Part shown: piece by piece, positions 16,504-23,729 of the stretch
How the letters are laid out: every line of letters begins with the position of its first letter
How positions within the stretch are numbered: position 1 is the stretch's first letter
Assembly (NCBI RefSeq): GCF_001050275.1
Contig: NZ_BBYA01000002.1
Span: forward strand, 224,580-288,579
Reading direction: 5' to 3'
Source: Leptolinea tardivitalis
Lineage (GTDB): Bacteria; Chloroflexota; Anaerolineae; Anaerolineales; Anaerolineaceae
Length of the DNA: 64,000 bases
Position numbers and translations under genes: made by a program
The notes under the pieces: model-generated
The model's database searches: none
Told to the model about the DNA's origin: nothing
The model's input: the letters and a program-made list of their open reading frames with translations, nothing else

Positions 16504-17826
16504 TCATTTTGTAATTTTTCTAGCCTCGAGATAAAAACGTTTTTCCCGGGCTTCACCCATGGAAAAAGTTTTTCGGGGGAGAGCGCCGTCCAGAATGACC
16601 GTGCGGAATAATTCTCCTTTAGACATTGCTGGCAAATAAAAACCCACATGAGAAGGCTGCGCACTCAGGTTTGACAGAACATCGTCGCCATGGACGTAAT
16701 CAATTTTCACTGTATTTGCAGTTTTTAACCATGAGTCCAAAAAGGCTTGCAACGTTCCCACTGGCAGGTTTGACTCCGGCTGCATGACCTCAGCCACCAG
16801 GAAGTTGTCGGCAGTCAACATCCCGAAGCATTGAGAAAAACCGCTATGTTCTTTGATTTTTGTTTTCATCGTCTGCATAGAATCCACGGTTTCTGTTTTT
16901 AACCGGGCACCATAGAACGCGTGCATTCCAGCCAATACGGTTTCAGGATTTGCCCCGGCTAGAATCCGGTGAATAGGTTCAAATACCAGAGCCGGATCAT
17001 GTAAGTTTTCCAGTTCAATCAAAGCATACCGTGACGGATGGTCCATTCCAAGTTTTGCCTTATTCATTTCCCATACAGATTTTGCTGTTGCCAGAGAATG
17101 GTTCCCATCACCGACAGCATAAAGGAGGACTCCTTTTTCCGGTCCCACACGGTACTTTTTCTGGAAATTAGCCGGTTTTGCCAGGTTTTCCAATGCCGCC
17201 ACCAAAGCCTCTTCTATCTGAGGATTGGTTACTTTCCATCCGCGGATATGACCGCTTTCCAACATCAAATCAAAGTCATAGACAGTTGGAGTCGATTCCA
17301 CTGCTTCAATCACAGGTTCAATCACGGTTTTTTCAGGATCGTCTATCAAAACCAGAATATGCGGCAGTTCCAGTGATGCTTTTTGACGAATTTTTATCCG
17401 AGGAGGCAGCCGGTCAAGGATGGTGCCTTCGGTTGCCCGGATCATGGTTTGTGAACCGCGGTTGAAATCATATTTTTCGAGATCAAGGGCGAGGATCAGT
17501 CCTTTACGTTTGGCAGAACCCACAGTCCGTTCAACAGCAATCATTCCTTCAAAACTGGCGAATACTGATTGTTGCAGATATGCCTGCATATGGTAATAGG
17601 TTGACTCTATCCGGGATTGTTCATCTTCTTTCCCCAGGAATACTTCTGGAAGGATCAGGTTTAATGTTGAGGGAGAATCTCCCACTATTTTCTTTACTTC
17701 TTCCCAGTATTCAGGTTGAGATGTGAACTGGTCACAGGCAATAACCGCCCATTTCTGTAAGTCAATACCAGATTTCGGTATGAGAATATCCGGAATCTGT
17801 AAACCTACCGATGGGAACGTATGCAT
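16504..17826 (-). CDS. DUF1015 family protein (SerK-like)
   Basis: A 440-residue soluble protein of the DUF1015 family. Recognisable features are AVIACDQFTSQPEYW near residue 28, the central ALDLEKYDF and DGNHSLATAKSVW (about 255-270), and HGDDVL near the C terminus. One archaeal relative is an ADP-dependent free-serine kinase that uses the conserved Asp/His region, so a small-molecule kinase is possible; the substrate here is unknown. It lies 45 bases after DegV on the same strand and may be co-transcribed with it. Confidence 0.85.
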   Translation of the reverse strand: MHTFPSVGLQIPDILIPKSGIDLQKWAVIACDQFTSQPEYWEEVKKIVGDSPSTLNLILPEVFLGKEDEQSRIESTYYHMQAYLQQSVFASFEGMIAVERTVGSAKRKGLILALDLEKYDFNRGSQTMIRATEGTILDRLPPRIKIRQKASLELPHILVLIDDPEKTVIEPVIEAVESTPTVYDFDLMLESGHIRGWKVTNPQIEEALVAALENLAKPANFQKKYRVGPEKGVLLYAVGDGNHSLATAKSVWEMNKAKLGMDHPSRYALIELENLHDPALVFEPIHRILAGANPETVLAGMHAFYGARLKTETVDSMQTMKTKIKEHSGFSQCFGMLTADNFLVAEVMQPESNLPVGTLQAFLDSWLKTANTVKIDYVHGDDVLSNLSAQPSHVGFYLPAMSKGELFRTVILDGALPRKTFSMGEAREKRFYLEARKITK

Positions 17827-17871
17827 GAATGCGCCTCCAGGAAATATGTATTTTCCTGGATTGTAACAAAT

Positions 17872-18729
17872 TTACATACCAGCCATGTAAGCAATCCCGA
17901 CAGTACCTGGCCCAGTGTGAGTTCCAATTACCGGGCTAACCTCTGAAATATAGGCTTCATCTACATCACTGATTCCAAAATGATTGCGGGCTTTTTCTAA
18001 CAACATGGCAGCATTTTCAGGATCATTTGCATGAATAGTCGCAAGGCGAATGGGTGTGCGTGAATCAATCCGCTTAATGGTTAATTCCAGCATTCTGTCC
18101 AGGGCTTTATTGATATTACGAACGCGTTCCACAGCGTCCACCCGCCCGTTTCGTACTTCCAGAATGGGTTTCAGGTTGAGGGCAGTGCCCAGGAAGCGGG
18201 CGGCGCCGCCAATACGGCCACCTCTATGAAGAAATTCCAGTGTGGATGCCGTAAATAAGACACCGGTGTGGTCACGAGCTTGGCCGGCTACAGCTATACA
18301 TTCGTTCAATGATGCTCCCATGGCTGCAGCGCGTGCGGCTGCTAATACCTGGAAACCCATGGCCATGGCCGTCGTGGTGGAATCGAATAATTCAATCCGA
18401 GCTCCGGGCAATTGCGCTTTCGCCTGGGTGGCAGAATCTAAAGTGCCGCTTAATTTCTGGGAGATATGGATGCTTAAAACATCATAGTTCTCGCGAATAA
18501 GATCCTCATATAATGACAGGAAAGCTGCCGGTGTCACTTGTGACGTGGATGGCATCGATTTGGATGTTGACAGACGTTGATAAAAATCCTGCGTTTTGAT
18601 CTCAATACCATCGAGATAACTCTTTTCGTCCCAAATGACCTGCAGCGGAGTAATAAAAACCGGGTATTTCTTAATTAACTCATGGGGAATATTGGCGGTG
18701 CTATCTGTAACGATGGCTACTTTCGACAT
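17872..18729 (-). CDS. DegV family fatty-acid-binding protein
   Basis: A 285-residue DegV/FakB-type protein that holds a fatty acid in a buried pocket, usually to present it to the kinase FakA. DSTANIP at residues 8-14, STSQVTP near 60, the ISQKLSGTLDSA loop near 90 and TLEFLHRGGRIGGA near 160 are diagnostic. The ATG has a strong AAGGAG ribosome-binding site. No FakA (DAK-domain) gene is in the window, so its partner is unknown. Divergent from ffh. Confidence 0.92.
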   Translation of the reverse strand: MSKVAIVTDSTANIPHELIKKYPVFITPLQVIWDEKSYLDGIEIKTQDFYQRLSTSKSMPSTSQVTPAAFLSLYEDLIRENYDVLSIHISQKLSGTLDSATQAKAQLPGARIELFDSTTTAMAMGFQVLAAARAAAMGASLNECIAVAGQARDHTGVLFTASTLEFLHRGGRIGGAARFLGTALNLKPILEVRNGRVDAVERVRNINKALDRMLELTIKRIDSRTPIRLATIHANDPENAAMLLEKARNHFGISDVDEAYISEVSPVIGTHTGPGTVGIAYMAGM

Positions 18730-18805
18730 ATTACGTCTCCTTGTAATACTAAAAACATATCAATATCAATTCTCATAAAGCCATAACCCTGATGATAGGT
18801 TTTCG

Positions 18806-18853
18806 TTGCAAAAATAACTATTTGCAATTGAATGTAATATTTAAGGGTATACT
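18806..18853 (+). promoter_or_regulatory. Probable ffh upstream promoter region
   Basis: A -10-like TATACT (18848-18853, context GGGTATACT) lies 34 bases before the ffh ATG. Upstream is an inverted repeat TTGCAAA (18806-18812) and TTTGCAA (18821-18827) that could be an operator for ffh or for divergent degV. No well-spaced consensus -35 is visible. Confidence 0.35.
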
Positions 18854-18887
18854 TGTCGTTCTTTGATCTGCTACACTTGAGATTGAT

Positions 18888-20210
18888 ATGTTTGAATCGC
18901 TGACTGACCGTCTGAACCAGGTTTTCACACAGTTGCGCCGCAGAGGTAAACTCTCGGAAGCAGATGTTGATGCTGCTCTTCGCGAAGTTCGACTGGCTTT
19001 ACTGGATGCGGATGTTCATTATTCTGTGGTTAAAAAATTTACCGCTGGTGTTCGTGAACGGGCTGTGGGGGCAGAAGTCTCCCGTGCCTTGAATCCGGCC
19101 CAGCAGGTTATCAAGATCGTTCATGAGGAATTGATTTCCACCCTCGGAGAACCGGAACGGTTGAATCTGACCGGCGAGAAACCCCGGGTGATCATGCTCG
19201 TGGGTTTACAGGGTTCGGGTAAAACCACCGCAGCAGCCAAACTGGCCCGGTTATTGCGTTCACAGGGTGAACGCGTATTACTGGCAGCGGCTGATCCATA
19301 CCGGCCGGCTGCGGTTCAACAACTGGTAACACTCGGTGGGACAGTGGGAGTTGAAGTTTTTACCGATTCTCGATTAAACCCCCCCGAACTGGTTCAAAAG
19401 GCTTACGAACAGGGAATTAAGGGCGGATATTCGATTCTGATTGCCGATACAGCCGGCCGTTCTCAGATGGATGATACTCTAATGGATGAGTTGAAAGCCA
19501 TCACCAGGAAGGTCAAACCAGCGGATATTCTGCTGGTGGTAGATTCGATGGTCGGCCAGGAAGCATTGCATATTGCAGAGGGTTTTCGAGACACCGTTAC
19601 CCTCACGGGTCTGATTTTAACAAAGATGGATGGTGATGCCCGGGGAGGCGCAGCCATTTCCATTCGAAGCGTCACCGGTGTCCCTATCAAATTCCTGGGT
19701 GTGGGGGAAGGAATCGATGCGCTTGAAGTGTATGATCCCCGCCGTCTCGCCTCCCGAATCCTGGGGATGGGTGATGTCATCGGGTTGATTGAAAAGGCGG
19801 AAGCCGCTTTTGATCTGGAAGGAACACAGAATCAGGCTGCCAGGATGATGTCAGGTAAATTCTCTTTGGAGGATTTTGCCGCTCAGATGAAGCAAATTCG
19901 GAAAATGGGACCCATTTCTCAGATTTTCGATATGCTTCCGGGCAATCTTGGAAAAGTTGCCCAACAAGTGTCTCCACAAGATGCAGAAAAGCAATTAAAA
20001 TTGACAGAAGCGATCATCAGTTCGATGACTCGGGAAGAACGACGGGAACCGGATATTCTGAATGCCAGCCGCCGACGGCGGATAGCCAGGGGTTCTGGTG
20101 TGGATGTGCAGGATGTCAACCGGGTAATGAAGAACTTCCGTGAAGCTCAAAAATTGATGAAAACGCTGCAAAAGACAGGTGGGAGGGGACTTCCGAAAAT
20201 CTTCGGATAG
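18888..20210 (+). CDS. ffh: Signal recognition particle protein Ffh
   Basis: SRP GTPase that binds signal sequences of nascent membrane proteins and 4.5S RNA and delivers them to FtsY. The 440 residues comprise the N domain (1-90), the G domain with GLQGSGKTTAA (G1, near 106), DPYRPAA, DTAGRSQ (G3) and TKMDGDARGG (G4), and the M domain (about 300-440) with GKFSLEDF, the Met-rich finger loop and the RNA-binding SRRRRIARGSG. It heads an rpsP-khpA-rimM block on the same strand. The 4.5S RNA gene was not found in this window. Confidence 0.97.
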   Translation: MFESLTDRLNQVFTQLRRRGKLSEADVDAALREVRLALLDADVHYSVVKKFTAGVRERAVGAEVSRALNPAQQVIKIVHEELISTLGEPERLNLTGEKPRVIMLVGLQGSGKTTAAAKLARLLRSQGERVLLAAADPYRPAAVQQLVTLGGTVGVEVFTDSRLNPPELVQKAYEQGIKGGYSILIADTAGRSQMDDTLMDELKAITRKVKPADILLVVDSMVGQEALHIAEGFRDTVTLTGLILTKMDGDARGGAAISIRSVTGVPIKFLGVGEGIDALEVYDPRRLASRILGMGDVIGLIEKAEAAFDLEGTQNQAARMMSGKFSLEDFAAQMKQIRKMGPISQIFDMLPGNLGKVAQQVSPQDAEKQLKLTEAIISSMTREERREPDILNASRRRRIARGSGVDVQDVNRVMKNFREAQKLMKTLQKTGGRGLPKIFG

Positions 20211-20312
20211 GTATCTCCCCCGGGTAGCGCCCCTTCAGCGTTCCTCGCCCGGAAACGATACACCCGATCCCTGAAATTACTATTTACGTTCCGAAATAAG
20301 GAGATTTTTTCG

Positions 20313-20663
20313 ATGGTTCGCATTCGTTTACGCCGTACAGGTCTTAAGGGCCAGGCCAGCTACCGGGTGATTGTTGCTGATAAAGAAGCACCCCGCGATG
20401 GACGTTTTATTGAAATTCTGGGTTCCTACAATCCCCGAACTGAACCCTTCACCCTGGATATCAAAGAAGATCGTGTCTATGATTGGATGAGCAAGGGTGC
20501 ACAACCCAGCGAATCTGTCGTCAAGTTATTCAACAGCACCGGTCTGATGGCCCGGTTTGCCCGCTATAAAGCCGGTGAACCTGTTGAAACCCTGCTGGCC
20601 GAAGCCAAAGCAGCGGCAGAATCCCGCCATATCAGCACAAAGACCACCAGGAAAGCTGCCTAG
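20313..20663 (+). CDS. rpsP: 30S ribosomal protein S16
   Basis: A 116-residue small-subunit protein needed for 30S assembly. MVRIRLRRTGLKGQASYRVIV at the start is the family hallmark, followed by DGRFIEILGSYNPR. The last 30 residues, Ala/Lys/Thr-rich, extend beyond the usual 80-90 residue core. AAGGAG lies 13 bases before the ATG. It follows ffh and precedes khpA, the common ffh-rpsP-khpA-rimM order. Confidence 0.97.
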   Translation: MVRIRLRRTGLKGQASYRVIVADKEAPRDGRFIEILGSYNPRTEPFTLDIKEDRVYDWMSKGAQPSESVVKLFNSTGLMARFARYKAGEPVETLLAEAKAAAESRHISTKTTRKAA

Positions 20664-20714
20664 TCTTTCTATCGGATTTCGATCCGAATCTTACTAGCCT
20701 GTCATGGGGAGACC

Positions 20715-20951
20715 ATGAAAGAACTGATTGATTACATTGCCAAGTCGTTGGTAGATGATCCAGACCAGGTCAAGGTGACCCAGGAACGGGTGGGCGGCAA
20801 GATTCGCCTTGAGTTGCATGTCGCCAAAGATGATATGGGCAGGGTTATCGGAAAGAGCGGCCGCGTTGCCAATGCCATGCGTATATTATTGCGCGTGTCT
20901 GCTGCCCGTGAAGGCAAGCAGGCTTCATTGGATGTAATCGAGCCGCGATAA
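20715..20951 (+). CDS. khpA: KhpA, KH-domain RNA-binding protein
   Basis: A 78-residue single KH type II domain. The RNA-binding GxxG loop is seen as GKSGR in RVIGKSGRVANAMR. KhpA usually partners KhpB/Jag and influences cell-envelope growth and mRNA stability. The gene lies between rpsP and rimM, the typical bacterial position. RBS GGGGAG is 7 bases upstream. Confidence 0.93.
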   Translation: MKELIDYIAKSLVDDPDQVKVTQERVGGKIRLELHVAKDDMGRVIGKSGRVANAMRILLRVSAAREGKQASLDVIEPR

Positions 20952-20959
20952 CCTGGCAC

Positions 20960-21511
20960 ATGATGACCAGATTACAAAATCGGATGGGAAAATCAGGCTC
21001 GCCTGTCAAAGGTGAGCCTGACTATGTTTTGATTGGGAGACTCCAACGAGCTCATGGCGTTGCCGGAGAAATCGTTCTGGGATTGTCTACAGATTTCCCA
21101 GAACGAATAAAAAGTGGAAAAGTCATTTATCTGGGACGGGACCATTGGCCGCGGAAAATATCTGGTGCCAGACAGTTTCATGAAAATTTATTGATCACCA
21201 TGGAGGGGGTGTATAACCGTGAAGAGGCATCTGAATTAACCAATATGGAAGTATTTGTCAGGACGAGCGATTTACCGTCGCTGCCTGATGGACGTTTTTA
21301 CCACCATCAACTAATCGGGTTGAAAGCAATTCGAGAAGATGGCACACCTATTGGTGAAATTCGGGAAATAATGGAGACAGGTGCCAATGATGTTTATGTG
21401 GTAGTCGATACGAATGGCCATGAAACACTTCTTCCAGCTATTGATGGTGTAATTGGTCCAATTGACCTTGATAAACGAACCATGGTTGTTAACCCGCCAG
21501 AGTGGGAGTGA
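20960..21511 (+). CDS. rimM: Ribosome maturation factor RimM
   Basis: A 183-residue 16S rRNA-processing factor that binds S19 and helps mature the 30S head. The N-terminal barrel has IGRLQRAHGVAGEI near residue 26 and the C-terminal PRC barrel has FYHHQLIGL and VYVV...LLPAIDGVI. Two adjacent ATG codons (20960 and 20963) could start it; a start after the 20-residue non-conserved head cannot be excluded. It begins 8 bases after khpA. The usual following genes trmD and rplS are absent here and dprA takes their place. Confidence 0.94.
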   Translation: MMTRLQNRMGKSGSPVKGEPDYVLIGRLQRAHGVAGEIVLGLSTDFPERIKSGKVIYLGRDHWPRKISGARQFHENLLITMEGVYNREEASELTNMEVFVRTSDLPSLPDGRFYHHQLIGLKAIREDGTPIGEIREIMETGANDVYVVVDTNGHETLLPAIDGVIGPIDLDKRTMVVNPPEWE

Positions 21512-21523
21512 TATTAACCGGGT

Positions 21524-22642
21524 ATGGATGACCGGATTTTCTGGATTGGTTTCACTTATGTAAAAGGTATAGGGGCAGTCCGCTTTCGCGGGCTACTCGA
21601 GGCCTTCCAATCCATGCAAACTGCGTGGAACGCATCTGCCAGTCAATTAATGGAAGCTGGATTGAGTCAAAAAATTGTTGAGAATTTTCAACAGGTCCGC
21701 AGACAAATTGATCTGGATTTGATCTGGAAAAACATACAGAAAGACGGGATCAATGTGATCATCTGGGATGATGATCTGTATCCCAGACGATTGAAAGAAA
21801 TTGACCAGCCGCCTCCCGTTCTCTATACTCTGGGTGATCTGACAGTTCAAGATGAATGGGCAGTTGCCATCGTGGGAACACGACGGATGACTGGATACGG
21901 CCGTCAGGTAACAGAAGAACTGGCTGAACTTCTGGCCAGGCACGGGGTAACGGTGGTGAGCGGACTGGCGCGGGGTGTGGATGCATCGGCACATCAAACC
22001 TGTTTGACTCACGGCGGTCGGACAATTGCCGTACTGGGTAGCGGTGTAGATCGTATTTACCCACCGGAACACCGTAAACTGGCTGAAGACATTGCTAAAA
22101 ATGGTGCTGTAATTAGCGACTATCCTCCAGGTGCACCTCCAGAAAGCAATAATTTTCCACCACGTAACCGAATAATTTCCGGGCTTTCACGTGTGGTTGT
22201 TGTGATTGAAGCCGGAATCACAAGCGGCGCCCTGATCACATCCACATTTGCTGCAGAACAGGGGCGTGATGTTTTTGCGCTGCCTGGCAGCATTTATGCC
22301 AACCAATCAAAGGGAACAAACCGACTGATCCAACAGGGGGCTCGTCCTTTGATCGATGTGAAGGATGTTTTGGATGCTTTGAACATCGAACAGGTACAGG
22401 AATACCGGCAGGCCCGGCTTGAATTACCCGGCGATCCAAGAGAACAACAAATTATGGATAACCTGGGTTATGAGCCGGTTCATATTGACGACCTGGGTAA
22501 TGCCACGGGCTGGGGGATGGATACATTAACCGCCACACTTACCATGATGGAATTGAAAGGTTTGGTCAGACAGGTTGGCGGAATGAACTATATTCTCGTA
22601 AAAGAAAAAAGCATACTATATCAGGTAGACAATCATGATTGA
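21524..22642 (+). CDS. dprA: DNA-processing protein DprA
   Basis: A 372-residue ssDNA-binding protein that loads RecA on incoming DNA during natural transformation. A SAM/HhH-like N-terminal part (1-75) leads to the Rossmann-like core with GTRRMTGYG, the VSGLARGVDASAH signature, GSGVDRIYP and EAGITSGALIT, then a C-terminal winged-helix (about 300-372, DPREQQIMDNL). It begins 12 bases after rimM and overlaps the next gene by 8 bases. Confidence 0.95.
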   Translation: MDDRIFWIGFTYVKGIGAVRFRGLLEAFQSMQTAWNASASQLMEAGLSQKIVENFQQVRRQIDLDLIWKNIQKDGINVIIWDDDLYPRRLKEIDQPPPVLYTLGDLTVQDEWAVAIVGTRRMTGYGRQVTEELAELLARHGVTVVSGLARGVDASAHQTCLTHGGRTIAVLGSGVDRIYPPEHRKLAEDIAKNGAVISDYPPGAPPESNNFPPRNRIISGLSRVVVVIEAGITSGALITSTFAAEQGRDVFALPGSIYANQSKGTNRLIQQGARPLIDVKDVLDALNIEQVQEYRQARLELPGDPREQQIMDNLGYEPVHIDDLGNATGWGMDTLTATLTMMELKGLVRQVGGMNYILVKEKSILYQVDNHD

Positions 22643-23729
22643 TCATCTTTATGCCGTCATAATGGCTGGCGGTGGAGGGACGCGGTTATGGCCGCTATCT
22701 CGACGCAGTCATCCTAAACAAATGCTGGCGATCAGCGGAGAAAAAACCCTGTTTCAGATCGCTGTAGACAGGTTGAGCGGTTTGCTTTCACCGGAGCAGA
22801 TCTATATTGTTACTGTTGAGGAACAGGCAAAAGAGCTGAGCCGGCAAAAACCAGAAATTCCATGGGAAAATTTTCTTCTAGAACCTATGCCTAAAGGGAC
22901 AGCTTCGGTTGTGGCATTGGCTGCGCAGGCTATCCAACTTATAGATCCAGATGCTGTTATGGTAGTTTTAACCGCCGATCATTACATTCAGAATGTGGAA
23001 CATTTCCACCGGTTAATTTCCTGTGGGAATAAAGTAGCAGAAGAAGGTTTTCTTGTAACCCTCGGAATTGAACCGCAATATCCGGCAACCGGATATGGTT
23101 ATATCCAGAGGGGAAATTCTCTGGGTGAATATGACGGACTCCCGTATTATCAGGTGAAAAAGTTCAAAGAAAAACCCAATGAAGATCTTGCCCGCGAATT
23201 TATCGAACGGGGAGATCATGATTGGAATTCTGGAATGTTCTTCTGGCGAGCAGATCGGATTCTGGAAGAAATTTCCAACCTGATGCCAGAGTTGTTTTCG
23301 ATCATTTCCACAATACAAAAAGCCTGGAAGACAGATAGACGAAATCTCGTATTGAAAGAATACTGGGAAAAAATTCATCCTGAAACAATTGACTATGGTA
23401 TTATGGAAAAAGCTTCCCGGGTGGCCTGCATTCCGGCCCGAAATCTGGGATGGAATGATGTGGGCAGTTGGGAATCGTTGTTTGATGTTCTTCCGGTTGA
23501 TGAGACGGGAAACATTAATCTGGCAAAAGATGTATTCTTAGAAGATTCTACAGGTTCATTGATTGTAAGTTCAAGTAAGGCAGACAGGTTTATCGCCGTT
23601 ATTGGTATTGAAGATATTGTTGTGGTTGATACGCCTGATGCTTTACTGGTTTGTAAAAAAACTGAAACACAGAAAGTTAAACTCATTGTTGATTACCTGA
23701 AAAAGAATGGTAAACAGCAATTATTGTGA
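22635..23729 (+). CDS. manC: Mannose-1-phosphate guanylyltransferase
   Basis: A 364-residue nucleotidyltransferase that makes GDP-mannose from GTP and mannose-1-phosphate, a donor for surface glycans. Present are the N-terminal pyrophosphorylase signature GGGGTRLWPLSRRSHPKQ (residues 12-29), TADHYI near 115, KFKEKPN near 177 and WNSGMFFW near 195, and the C-terminal region with DVGSWESL. The C-terminal cupin isomerase of bifunctional enzymes is missing. It overlaps dprA by 8 bases and abuts topA with no gap, an unusual position for a sugar-nucleotide gene; its product may feed the glycosyltransferases at 44178-58587. Confidence 0.9.
   Translation: MIDHLYAVIMAGGGGTRLWPLSRRSHPKQMLAISGEKTLFQIAVDRLSGLLSPEQIYIVTVEEQAKELSRQKPEIPWENFLLEPMPKGTASVVALAAQAIQLIDPDAVMVVLTADHYIQNVEHFHRLISCGNKVAEEGFLVTLGIEPQYPATGYGYIQRGNSLGEYDGLPYYQVKKFKEKPNEDLAREFIERGDHDWNSGMFFWRADRILEEISNLMPELFSIISTIQKAWKTDRRNLVLKEYWEKIHPETIDYGIMEKASRVACIPARNLGWNDVGSWESLFDVLPVDETGNINLAKDVFLEDSTGSLIVSSSKADRFIAVIGIEDIVVVDTPDALLVCKKTETQKVKLIVDYLKKNGKQQLL

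Noticed and set aside
18730..18887. 4.5S SRP RNA gene near ffh
   Set aside because: No SRP Alu/S-domain core (GGAA tetraloop with symmetric bulges) could be seen in this gap.
20205..20300. Structured leader or ribosomal-protein autoregulatory element before rpsP
   Set aside because: GTATC/GATAC and CCGGG/CCCGG segments can pair only imperfectly; too weak to call without comparison to relatives.
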